Source: Mesorhizobium sp. WSM3862
GTDB lineage: Bacteria; Pseudomonadota; Alphaproteobacteria; Rhizobiales; Rhizobiaceae
Direction of reading: 5' to 3'
Assembly (NCBI RefSeq): GCF_002294985.1
Contig: NZ_NSGE01000001.1
Coordinates: forward strand, 310,001-374,000
DNA: 64,000 nucleotides
The position numbers were made by a program, and so were the translations under genes. Below, piece after piece: positions 27,397-35,144 of this stretch; position 1 is the stretch's first letter; each line of letters begins with the position of its first letter. The notes under the pieces were generated by a model, which was not told the DNA's origin, did not search any database, and saw only the letters and a program-made list of their open reading frames with translations.

Positions 27397-27879
27397 TCAA
27401 TCCTTGAACGTGATCCCGTATTTCGCGGCCTGTTCCTTCGGCATGTCGGCCAGCGCCTGGCGTACCGTGTAGCCACCATAGACGTCGCTGCCGTTGCGGA
27501 TCATCCAGTCTTCGACATCGGCCTCGGCAACCGTCATGCGGTCGCCCATCTTGTACTGGTTGCCGTTGACCGGCTTGTCGGCCAGCAATCCGACGAAGCG
27601 GCCGTCGCTGAAAGCCACAAGCTGCATCCAGATATGCTCGGTGGCGCCGTTCTGGGTCAGCGGGAACTTGACCGTATAGGTGCCAGGCGTGCGGGCGGCC
27701 ATCAACTCATGGAAGCGGGGTAGCGTCGAGTGGCCCTTGGCCTTGGCGCCCTGCATCGCCTCGTCGGTGGTTGAATAGGCGACCACATTGGCGTTGGGCG
27801 TATTGCTGCGCAGGTGCGAATTGAAAAATCCGTAGCCGACGGCGGCCACCACAGCGGCAGTGACAATCAGTTTGCGCAT
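27397..27879 (-). CDS. DUF2314 (YegJ-like) domain protein
   Basis: 160 residues with one N-terminal hydrophobic segment (about 3-20) acting as a signal or anchor. The DUF2314 core follows: AMQGAKAKGHSTLPRFHELM, then KFPLTQNGATEHIWMQL and the GDRMTVAEADVEDWMI block. YegJ-like proteins are small, probably periplasmic, and have no proven function. The ATG at 27879 is preceded by GGAGGGGTCT, which decides the start over the ATG 12 bp upstream. It is convergent with the VOC gene across the palindromic repeat. Confidence 0.8.
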   Translation of the reverse strand: MRKLIVTAAVVAAVGYGFFNSHLRSNTPNANVVAYSTTDEAMQGAKAKGHSTLPRFHELMAARTPGTYTVKFPLTQNGATEHIWMQLVAFSDGRFVGLLADKPVNGNQYKMGDRMTVAEADVEDWMIRNGSDVYGGYTVRQALADMPKEQAAKYGITFKD

Positions 27880-28017
27880 AGACCCCTCCAAGACGCGATC
27901 ACGAACACGTTACCGGAAGGCCGTTGCCGCGCCGCTAAGGGAGACGGTGAGTCGATGGTTAGAGAAATCCTGAAATTGCCGTCGATCGCCGCCCCGCGCC
28001 GGGTGAAGCATACGGCC

Positions 28018-29157
28018 TCAATTCGCGTCGGCCACCACCTCGCCGCCGCCCAGCCACCTGCGCCACTGCCGCTCGTCGCCGTGGAAGACATTGAGGTCGA
28101 TGCGGCCGCTCACGCCATGCGACAGCCCGGAGCCCGAATATTGCCAGAACAGCCAGTTGCGGCCCGGATAGACCTTTGACGGATGGGCGGCCACCGCGCG
28201 CAGCCAGAACGGATAGTCGAGAAATGCACCGCGCAGATTGTCGCGATAAAAATCCGGCGACGTGTAGATGATGGGCCGCTGGCCGTAATGGCGCTCCAGC
28301 TTGTCCATGAACACCTGCATCTTCTCCAGCACCTTCTGGCGCGAAGGCCGGCGCTTGCAGGAGGACTCGCCGTTCCACTCGACATCGATGACCGGCGGCA
28401 GCGCGCCTTGGACCCGCGGCACGTTGCGGATGAACCAGTCGGCCTGCTCGCCGGCGGTGCGGCACCAGTAGAAGAAATGATAGGCGCCGCGCTTAAGCCC
28501 GGCGGCATCGGCGCCGCGCCAGTTTTTCATGAACATCGGATCGAGATGGTCGCCGCCGTCGGTCGCCTTGATGTAGGCGAAGTTGGCGCCCTGGGCGCGC
28601 AGCTTTTGCCAGTTGATATTGCCCTGCCAGCGCGACACGTCGACGCCATGGACGGCAAGGTGCCTTGGCGAGGCGCGCCCGAAATTGATCGGTTTGGCAT
28701 CGCGAAAGGCATAGCGGGTGACGGGGCCAGCAAGCATCGCGGGCGCTGCGCGCGACAGCCGCTTCGGCGGCGAGACGAGTGCTGCGGCCTCGACCGGGGG
28801 CTCGACCGTATCCGGCAGGTCCGGCGCCGGGAACGCCACCGTCTCTTCCTCGGCCAAGCCAAAGGGACGCGAATTCTCATCCCCTGGACGCGCGTTGTCC
28901 TCGTCAACACGAGCATTCTGGTCGCCAGGGAGCGACGCCGGCGGCCTGATGCGCGCGGCGCCCGCCATGGAAACGGTCTCCACCGTCATCGCGGCGTCGG
29001 CGGTCTTCACTGCCTTCGTTACTGGCGCGCTTGGCCGCACGACCGAACTGGTCGTCTCGTTCGACGGCATCTGCAAGGCATCGACGCCCGAGGTAGACGA
29101 GCAGCCGGCAAGGCAAAGCCCTGCAAGCACGAAACTGACGACGCCAAAAATCCGCAT
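28018..29157 (-). CDS. GH25-family lysozyme, lipoprotein
   Basis: The 379-residue protein starts at the ATG complementary to 29155-29157. A type II signal peptide ending LCLAGC makes it a membrane-anchored lipoprotein. A low-complexity linker (about 25-155) leads to a GH25 muramidase domain (about 165-375): HGVDVSRWQGNINW, FAYIKATDGGDH, the catalytic Asp/Glu pair in IDVEWNG, and WLFWQYSGSG. It should cut the glycan strand of peptidoglycan from the periplasmic side. GH25 enzymes are common in phages, but the lipobox and absence of phage neighbours favour a chromosomal cell-wall role. Confidence 0.87.
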   Translation of the reverse strand: MRIFGVVSFVLAGLCLAGCSSTSGVDALQMPSNETTSSVVRPSAPVTKAVKTADAAMTVETVSMAGAARIRPPASLPGDQNARVDEDNARPGDENSRPFGLAEEETVAFPAPDLPDTVEPPVEAAALVSPPKRLSRAAPAMLAGPVTRYAFRDAKPINFGRASPRHLAVHGVDVSRWQGNINWQKLRAQGANFAYIKATDGGDHLDPMFMKNWRGADAAGLKRGAYHFFYWCRTAGEQADWFIRNVPRVQGALPPVIDVEWNGESSCKRRPSRQKVLEKMQVFMDKLERHYGQRPIIYTSPDFYRDNLRGAFLDYPFWLRAVAAHPSKVYPGRNWLFWQYSGSGLSHGVSGRIDLNVFHGDERQWRRWLGGGEVVADAN

Positions 29158-29367
29158 CTTGACCTGTACGCAAAACAAAACAGACCGAGGGCCGGAACAG
29201 CGCCGCCGGAAGCCCCATTCCTAATGAGAAATCACCAACAAAGTTTGAATCAAAATTTACCTTTGGTTCGGCGGGGCGATTCGCCAGGCGAGCCGACAAT
29301 GAAAGCTCCGCCTTTTTTCCACGCAATTTCCGAACGGCACACCGCTTCTCGGTTTTCCTCGAATTGC

Positions 29368-30153
29368 TTAGCGCCTGAACACGCCGATCATCGGCCCGAG
29401 ATTCCAGAAATCGTCGTTGCGGCCAATGGCCGGCGCATAGAGGCTGGAGATCGAGCCGTCGAGGAAGAGCGCGTTGGGACAGCCGAGTTCGTCGCGGAAC
29501 AGGCGCGCGAATTCGTGGAAAGTCACCACGTCGTTCGAGATGGCGAAGACGACGACGCCGTCGCCACGCACGCCGACGCCGTCGCGGATTTTTCGCGAAG
29601 GGCTGTCAGCCTGGAATTTCGGATGCAGCTTTCCGTCGATCACCAGCATCGGCCCGGACTGGGTGGCATAGTCCACCTTCGGGGAACGCTTCAAATAATC
29701 CTTCGTCGCGCGAACGCCGGCCTTGCCGTCGCTAAGATAGAAGACGCCGTTGGGCTGCATCGAGAAATTGCCGGGGCCGGCCCCGGTCTTCGCCGACGCG
29801 ATCTGCTGCGCTCGCTCGACATAGAGACCGACAGGCGCGAGATTGGGATGGTACATGCCGGCATTGACGCCGAAGAGCATGGTGCGTCCGGCCGCCTGCT
29901 GCGCGCTTCGAAGATTGTGCAGCGACTGGTAGAGCTTGCCGTCGGGATCCTTCCAGAACAGCTCGATCGAGTAATGCTTCGGGTCCGTCTCGCAGACGAG
30001 ATAGGTCGCCGTCTCGAAGGTGTGATTGCGGCATGGCGGCAGCGCTGCGACCCATTGGCTGAGCCCCAGGCCCGCACCGACTACTGCCGGCACCGCCGAT
30101 TTCACCAGCGCTGCCAGCAACGGCAGCGATTGCAGCAGCGTTGCAATGTCCAT
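29368..30153 (-). CDS. Phosphodiester glycosidase (NAGPA/DUF2233) family protein
   Basis: The 261-residue protein starts with a hydrophobic signal-like segment (about 4-30). The NAGPA domain follows: FGVNAGMYHPNLAPVGLYV, QPNGVFYLSDGKAG, the QSGPMLVIDGKLHP block and FLDGSISSLYAP near the C-terminus. Members cleave phosphodiester or glycosidic bonds on exported sugars; bacterial ones occur in cell-wall or exopolysaccharide contexts. It lies between the GH25 lipoprotein and uppP on the same strand, a loosely envelope-related cluster, though gaps of 54-210 bp mean separate transcription is possible. Confidence 0.82.
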   Translation of the reverse strand: MDIATLLQSLPLLAALVKSAVPAVVGAGLGLSQWVAALPPCRNHTFETATYLVCETDPKHYSIELFWKDPDGKLYQSLHNLRSAQQAAGRTMLFGVNAGMYHPNLAPVGLYVERAQQIASAKTGAGPGNFSMQPNGVFYLSDGKAGVRATKDYLKRSPKVDYATQSGPMLVIDGKLHPKFQADSPSRKIRDGVGVRGDGVVVFAISNDVVTFHEFARLFRDELGCPNALFLDGSISSLYAPAIGRNDDFWNLGPMIGVFRR

Positions 30154-30207
30154 AGGCGCACCCGAAGCAAGGTTCAGGTGCCGGTATAGCGGATTCGGTG
30201 AAAGCCT

Positions 30208-31080
30208 CTAGCTCAGCCAGCCGACGGCGACGCCGATCAGCAGCACGACGCCGAGCAGGCCGCGATAGATGACGAAGGGCCAGGCGGAAAAGCGCTCGAG
30301 CACGCGCATCAGTCCCCATATGGCGAAGAAGGCGGAAATCGAGGCGACGACGAGGCCGACCGCCAGGACCGACCAGCCATAAGCGCCGAGGTGAATCTTG
30401 TGCAGTTCCCAGAGCTCCTTCAGGCCTGCCAACGCGATGGCCGGCAGGCCGAGCAGGAAGGAAAGCCGCGCCGCCTCCGGGCGGGCATAGCCAAGACCCA
30501 GCGCCGCCGTCAGCGTCGATCCGGAGCGCGACACGCCGGGAATGAGCGCGCCGACCTGGGCCACGCCGACGAGCAAGGCGTCGAGCACGGACACCTTGTC
30601 CAGAGTCAGCCTGTGGCGGGCATAGATTTCCGACAGCGCAAGCAGCACGGCCATGGCGATGCAGGCCCAGCCGATCACGGCCAGCCCGCGCAGCGGCGAG
30701 TTGCAGGCATTGAGCACGCTGGATAGCGCGAGGCCGGCGATGACGATCGGAACGGTGGCAAGCACGATGCCGATCGCCAGGCGGAAATAGCGGTTGGCAT
30801 AGTCGCGGCGCGTGAGCGCCGCCAGCGACCCCACCGCGACTTCCCTGACATCGCTCCAGAAATAGCTGATCACCGCGGCAAGGGCCGCGAGTTGCATAGC
30901 CGCAGAAAAGGCCGACCCCGGGTCCTGCCAGCCAAGCACGGCGGGCACGACGCGCATATGCGCCGTCGAAGAGATCGGCAGCAGTTCGGTGATGCCTTGC
31001 ACGATGCCGAGAAACGCCACCTTGGCGTAGCCCAGGCTGACAAAGCCGGTGTCCAATCCCTGCGTGCAGACGTCCGTCAT
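30208..31080 (-). CDS. uppP: Undecaprenyl-diphosphate phosphatase
   Basis: The 290-residue, eight-helix membrane protein carries both UppP signatures: GITELLPISSTAHM near the N-terminus and PGVSRSGST in the middle. It dephosphorylates undecaprenyl pyrophosphate on the periplasmic side to recycle the lipid carrier for peptidoglycan and polysaccharide synthesis. The ATG complementary to 31078-31080 has AGGACAGGG immediately upstream; the longer frame to 31170 is not supported. It is divergent from the GNAT-like gene at 31268. Confidence 0.95.
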   Translation of the reverse strand: MTDVCTQGLDTGFVSLGYAKVAFLGIVQGITELLPISSTAHMRVVPAVLGWQDPGSAFSAAMQLAALAAVISYFWSDVREVAVGSLAALTRRDYANRYFRLAIGIVLATVPIVIAGLALSSVLNACNSPLRGLAVIGWACIAMAVLLALSEIYARHRLTLDKVSVLDALLVGVAQVGALIPGVSRSGSTLTAALGLGYARPEAARLSFLLGLPAIALAGLKELWELHKIHLGAYGWSVLAVGLVVASISAFFAIWGLMRVLERFSAWPFVIYRGLLGVVLLIGVAVGWLS

Positions 31081-31197
31081 CCCTGTCCTTTCCCCGGCGA
31101 AAAATGAATTGTTATGCGCAAAGCCCCTCAAGGGCAGGCTTAGCCTCATGGTACGGCGAAGCCAATTCACGGATTTGTAAGGTGCCGCTTATCCTGC

Positions 31198-31225
31198 TTG
31201 ACAACAGGCGCTTCCATATTATCAT
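31198..31225 (+). promoter_or_regulatory. Near-consensus sigma-70 promoter for the gene at 31268
   Basis: TTGACA (31198-31203) and TATCAT (31220-31225) are 16 bp apart; the -35 is perfect and the -10 matches 5 of 6. It is the best promoter in the window by eye. Confidence 0.75.
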
Positions 31226-31233
31226 GCGCTAAT

Positions 31234-31246
31234 CTTACACTGTAAG
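31234..31246. promoter_or_regulatory. Palindrome CTTACACTGTAAG (candidate operator)
   Basis: A perfect 13-bp dyad lying just past the predicted transcription start and before GGAGGAGGA. A repressor here would block the strong promoter at 31198. A TTTGTAAGG half-site sits at about 31174. Confidence 0.5.
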
Positions 31247-31267
31247 GCAGATCGGAGGAGGACTAGC

Positions 31268-32179
31268 ATGTCGACTGCCGCCCTCTCGGAACTGCAGCCG
31301 GTCGTCCCGCCGGTGTCGCACCATCCGGAAATCGGGATCAAGGAGGTCTCGCGCGATTTGAGCCGCGCCATCGAGCGCGCAGAGGTCAATGCCTGGCTCG
31401 ATCTCTACGATGCCGCGCCCACGGAATTCGCCGCGCGGCACGGCTTGTCGCTCGCCCGCGACGGCGACCTCGTCTGGACCACCTGCACGACGATCCCGTT
31501 CATCCATTTCAACTGCGTGAAGAACATCGGCGTCGACGGCCCGGCCACGGAAGATCAGCTCGATTCGCTGCTGGCGCATTACCGCGCTGCCGGCATCTTG
31601 CGGCCGTGGTTCTGCACAGGCCCGCACACCGAGCCTTCCCGGCTGCGCTGCTGGCTGGAAGCGCGCGGGCTCCAGCATCAGAGCGGCTGGGAACGAATTT
31701 TTCGCGACGCAACGCCGCTGCCTGCCGAGCCGCTGTTCCCGGCAGACGATCTGTCGGTCGAAGAGGTTACGTCCAAGACCGCTCCCGAATGGGCCTCCTT
31801 CGTCGATGCGAAGTACAGGCTGCCCACCTCGCCCTGGCTCATGGCGCTGGTCGGCCGCGAGGGTTGGCGTCACTACATGCTGAAACGCGATGGCGCCGTG
31901 GCTGCCGTGCGTTCAATGTTCATCTCGGATGTCGCCGCCTGGAGCGGGATCGACGCCCCGGTGCCTGGCATCATGGCGCCGAGCTTCGACCTCGACGCCA
32001 TGCTTGGCGAAAGGCTGGTTCGCGACGGCATAGCCGCCGGCGCAAGACTGTTCGTCGCCGACATCGAGGCGCCGCGCCCCGAACGCGACGGTCCGGCCTA
32101 CCGCAACTACGCCCGGCTCGGCTTCAAAATTGCCTATCTCCGCAGCCATTACAGCTATTTGCCGGCGCATTCGAGCTGA
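31268..32179 (+). CDS. GNAT-like N-acetyltransferase family protein
   Basis: A 303-residue protein of GNAT-like architecture. The best-recognised part is the C-terminal RLFVADIEAPRPERDGPAYR and YARLGFKIAYLRSHY, which looks like the acetyl-CoA-binding end of a GNAT domain. The N-terminal half (WTTCTTIPFIHFNCV, GPHTEPSRLRCWLEARGL) may be a degenerate second copy. The substrate is unknown. It has a strong promoter, a dyad operator candidate and a very good ribosome site (GGAGGAGGA), so it is probably well expressed when derepressed. Divergent from uppP. Confidence 0.6.
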   Translation: MSTAALSELQPVVPPVSHHPEIGIKEVSRDLSRAIERAEVNAWLDLYDAAPTEFAARHGLSLARDGDLVWTTCTTIPFIHFNCVKNIGVDGPATEDQLDSLLAHYRAAGILRPWFCTGPHTEPSRLRCWLEARGLQHQSGWERIFRDATPLPAEPLFPADDLSVEEVTSKTAPEWASFVDAKYRLPTSPWLMALVGREGWRHYMLKRDGAVAAVRSMFISDVAAWSGIDAPVPGIMAPSFDLDAMLGERLVRDGIAAGARLFVADIEAPRPERDGPAYRNYARLGFKIAYLRSHYSYLPAHSS

Positions 32180-32219
32180 TCGGAAAGACCTAAAGCGCGT
32201 CAGTTCGGCGCGACGCGCT

Positions 32220-32432
32220 TTAGCGGTACAGCCATTGCTTCAGGCAGCTTCTGGCCACGATATGCGCCGGCGGCAGCACCGGCTGGTCGAAGCGGGAATC
32301 GTCGGCAGCCCTGTCGCGAGCCTTTTCCAAGAGCAGGCGAAGCTCGGCCGGGCGCACGCGGTCTCGCTCCATCACGAGTTGGATCATCGGGTCGTTCAAA
32401 AGCTCGTCCAGGGGGTTGCTGCTCTCGCTCAT
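32220..32432 (-). CDS. Small conserved hypothetical protein, 70 aa
   Basis: The ATG at 32432 follows GGAGGCGACGG, a clear ribosome site, so this short gene is probably real. The protein is acidic at the N-terminus (DELLNDPMIQLVMERDRVRP), helical in the middle (RPAELRLLLEKARDR) and basic at the C-terminus. It has no signal peptide or membrane segment, and I recognise no family with a known function. It ends about 40 bp from the convergent GNAT-like gene. Confidence 0.65.
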   Translation of the reverse strand: MSESSNPLDELLNDPMIQLVMERDRVRPAELRLLLEKARDRAADDSRFDQPVLPPAHIVARSCLKQWLYR

Positions 32433-32585
32433 CCGTCGCCTCCTCGATGCCTTCCCGCGTGGCGCTTAGATAGGCAGCCAATGATGGCCCGCCAATGACG
32501 CTTTGCCGGCTATCTCGTGAATCGAAGATGAAATTTTTGTGCAGGCATTCTTCCTTCTCCCATTGTTGTGGGAGAGCGGAAAACT

Positions 32586-32981
32586 CTATGCCGGCGGTGC
32601 CCCCTCATATTGCGGCAGGCCGTCATCCAGCCGCACCCAAGGCTGCTTCGAAGCGGTCCAGAAATGCATGTCGGGCTTGAACGCGGACGGATCATCGAGC
32701 GAGCCGGATGTGACGCCGAGAATGCCCCTGGAGTCACGTCGCGAAAACATCGTCGTGCCGCAAGCCGGGCAGAAGCCACGCTTGAGGTCCGGCGAGGAAT
32801 TGACCGTCGCCACCGGCCCCTCGATCGTGACATCATCGATGCGAAACAGGAGCCGCGCATTGAAGGCGGCGCCGATCGCCTTCTGGCACAGCCGGCAATG
32901 GCAGACGCGCTCGTTGATTGGTTCGGCCTCGGCGCGATAGCGCACTGCGCCGCACAGGCATCCGCCCTGGTATTTCGCCAT
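32586..32981 (-). CDS. GFA/CENP-V-family zinc protein
   Basis: 131 residues with the GFA fold: GGCLCGAVRY at the N-terminus, CHCRLCQKAIGAAF, and the second zinc site FCPACGTTMF. The two CxxC-type sites hold structural and catalytic zinc in glutathione-dependent formaldehyde-activating enzyme homologues. Most short GFA proteins have no proven substrate. The ATG complementary to 32979-32981 is used; the frame extends upstream to 33395 without homology. It lies next to a ParB-like gene on the same strand. Confidence 0.85.
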   Translation of the reverse strand: MAKYQGGCLCGAVRYRAEAEPINERVCHCRLCQKAIGAAFNARLLFRIDDVTIEGPVATVNSSPDLKRGFCPACGTTMFSRRDSRGILGVTSGSLDDPSAFKPDMHFWTASKQPWVRLDDGLPQYEGAPPA

Positions 32982-33109
32982 TTCCAAGTACCCGATTGAC
33001 AGGAAGGCCGGCACGGTAGCGGCGAACATCGCAGCGTCAATCAAAAAGCATTGATAGACGCGATCGCTCACGGTGATGCCGGGCTGACACGGCAACAGAT
33101 AGGATGGCG

Positions 33110-33358
33110 TCAGTGGCGCCGCGCCTGGACGAGGTAGGCGTCGATCTCGGTTTCGCCGAGCCATTTGGCGGCTTCCAGCCGGTGCAGCCCTTCGACCAGG
33201 ACATGACGCTTGCCGTCGTGGCGCACCTGGATCGGCATCTTCATGCCGTTCTCGAGGATATCCTCGGCAAGATGGCGCACCGTCTCCGGATGCAGCGTCT
33301 TGCGCCTCGCCATCGGCACATAGATGTCGTCGACCTTGACCCTTTGCACGCGCAGCAT
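33110..33358 (-). CDS. Stand-alone ParB-like nuclease-fold (sulfiredoxin-like) protein
   Basis: The 82-residue protein consists only of the ParB N-terminal fold: VRHLAEDILENGMKMPIQV, then HVLVEGLHRLEAAKWLGE, which is the GxxR/GEHR-like box of ParB/Srx proteins (here VEGLHRLEA). It has no helix-turn-helix or DNA-binding part, so it is not a plasmid partition protein. GGGAG precedes the ATG at 33358. Small proteins of this type are often near toxin or DNA-modification genes, but the neighbours here are metabolic and its job is unknown. Confidence 0.7.
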   Translation of the reverse strand: MLRVQRVKVDDIYVPMARRKTLHPETVRHLAEDILENGMKMPIQVRHDGKRHVLVEGLHRLEAAKWLGETEIDAYLVQARRH

Positions 33359-33502
33359 CTTGGCTCCCGGCGTTCAAACATCGCCTGAAGATCAAATAAG
33401 CCGTTTGCCGGATAAGGCCAAGCGCCTGCTGGCCCGATCGTTTCCATTTGACGCTTGGCCGCCCTAAGGTCTCAATGGCGACCTCTTGGTTTCGGTTTTT
33501 CC

Positions 33503-35143
33503 ATGACGCAACGGCCCGCCGACTTTCCCGATTTCGGACTGACGCCCGAGCAGCGCCGGGAGGCGGTGCGCGGGCATTATTACGAGTGGCCCGGCATGGA
33601 TGGCTCGAGCGGCGAGATCTGGTGCTACAGCGACCGCTTTTCCTATCGTCCGGGCGAGACGGTGACGCTTTTCGTCAGCTCGACGGCCCCGCAATTCAGG
33701 ATTGTCATCGTCCGCGACGGCGGCGATGAAACCAAGGTCTTCGATGGGTCGGGACTGTCGGCGCGCTGGCAGGAAACGCCCGAGCAATGTTCGGTCGACG
33801 GCTGCGGCTGGGAAGCCTCGTTCGAATTCCGCATCGGCGATGACTGGCCGTCGGGAGCTTACCGTGTCAGGCTTTCGGCTGAAGGGCCGGACGGCACGCC
33901 GATCGAGAGCCACCACCTCTTCATCGTCGCGCCCCTGCCCGGCCGCAAGCCTGGTCGCCTGCTGCAGATCGCCGCGACCGGCACCTGGCTCGCCTATAAC
34001 ACCTGGGGCGGCTCCAACCACTATCAGGGCATCACCGGCCCGAACCGCGACCGATATGCCACGATGGTCTCCACGCAGCGCCCTTGGTGCCGCGGCTTCG
34101 TCGTGCTGCCCAAGGATGCACCGCGCGTGCCGCTGGAAGTCGCTGTGCCGCCGAAGACCGTGCCGCGTTATCCGCATATGGAATGGGCCTTTGCCACGGG
34201 ACATTCGAAGAAATATGCGTCTTCCGGCTGGGCCAACTACGACAGCCATTTCTTCGGCTTTGCCGAACGCGCCGGATATCAGGTCGACCTCGCCAGCCAG
34301 CACGAGCTGCACTTCTCGCCGGAAATCCTCGACGGCTATGATTGCGTCGTCTTCGTCGGCCACGACGAATACTGGACCTGGGAGATGCGCGACGCGGTGG
34401 ACGCTTATGTCGAGCGCGGTGGCCACGCGGCGCGCTTCGCCGGCAATTTCATGTGGCAGACCAGGCTGGAGGACGAGGGCCGACGCCAGGTTTGCTACAA
34501 ATACCGGGCGCGGGCCGAAGACCCGGCCTATCGCGGCGGCGACATCACCCGCGCCACCAATTCCTGGGAAGCGCCGGAGATCGGCCGTCCGGGCAGCGCT
34601 ACCTTCGGCCTCAACGCGACGCGTGGCGTCTATGCCGGCTGGGGCGGCTGCGCGCCGCGCGGCGTGCGCGGCTTCCCTGTTTACCGCCCCGAGCACTGGG
34701 CCTTCGCCGGCACCGGCATCTATTATGGCGACCTGCTTGGCGCCGATAGCCATGTCTATGGCTATGAGGTCGACGGGCTCGATTTCGAAATACGCGGCGG
34801 CCTGCCGTACCCGACTGAAGAGAGCGGCGCGCCGGACGGCTTGCAGGTGCTGGCCGTCGGCCTGGCGAGTCAGGTCGAGGAAAGCGCCGACATTTCGATC
34901 GAAGACCAGTTCCTCACCGACGAGGACGGCCGCTTCACCGCCGAGACTTTGTTCGGCGAGGCCAGCGACGCCAATCTCGACAAGGTCAAGCGCGGCAACG
35001 GCATGATCGTCAATTTCCCGCGCGGCAAGGGCGAAGTCTTCCACGCCGGAAGCTGCGAATGGGTCGCCGGCCTGCTAAGGCAGGACGCGATGGTCGAACG
35101 CGTCACCAAGAATGTTCTCGACCGCTATCTCGGAAAGTCCTGA
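33503..35143 (+). CDS. N,N-dimethylformamidase large-subunit-like protein
   Basis: 546 residues. The N-terminal part (about 10-150) is a beta-sandwich-like region (SYRPGETVTLFVSSTAPQFR). The larger part (about 150-545) matches the catalytic beta-subunit domain of DMFase: LQIAATGTWLAYNTWGGSNH, YDCVVFVGHDEYWTWEM and GGHAARFAGNFMWQTR. DMFase hydrolyses N-methylated formamides with an iron centre. The small alpha subunit is not beside it, so the substrate is probably another amide. It starts the plus-strand cluster; the aminotransferase ATG follows one base after its stop. The ATG at 33503 is preferred over the TTG at 33455. Confidence 0.78.
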   Translation: MTQRPADFPDFGLTPEQRREAVRGHYYEWPGMDGSSGEIWCYSDRFSYRPGETVTLFVSSTAPQFRIVIVRDGGDETKVFDGSGLSARWQETPEQCSVDGCGWEASFEFRIGDDWPSGAYRVRLSAEGPDGTPIESHHLFIVAPLPGRKPGRLLQIAATGTWLAYNTWGGSNHYQGITGPNRDRYATMVSTQRPWCRGFVVLPKDAPRVPLEVAVPPKTVPRYPHMEWAFATGHSKKYASSGWANYDSHFFGFAERAGYQVDLASQHELHFSPEILDGYDCVVFVGHDEYWTWEMRDAVDAYVERGGHAARFAGNFMWQTRLEDEGRRQVCYKYRARAEDPAYRGGDITRATNSWEAPEIGRPGSATFGLNATRGVYAGWGGCAPRGVRGFPVYRPEHWAFAGTGIYYGDLLGADSHVYGYEVDGLDFEIRGGLPYPTEESGAPDGLQVLAVGLASQVEESADISIEDQFLTDEDGRFTAETLFGEASDANLDKVKRGNGMIVNFPRGKGEVFHAGSCEWVAGLLRQDAMVERVTKNVLDRYLGKS

Positions 35144-35144
35144 T

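Noticed and set aside
28018..29157. Prophage endolysin (GH25)
   Set aside because: The protein has a lipoprotein signal, and no phage structural, holin or integrase genes are nearby.
32552..32573. Terminator after the GFA gene
   Set aside because: A TCTCCCA/TGGGAGA hairpin is present but no T tract follows on the minus strand. It is more likely a fragment of the palindromic repeat family seen at 27208.
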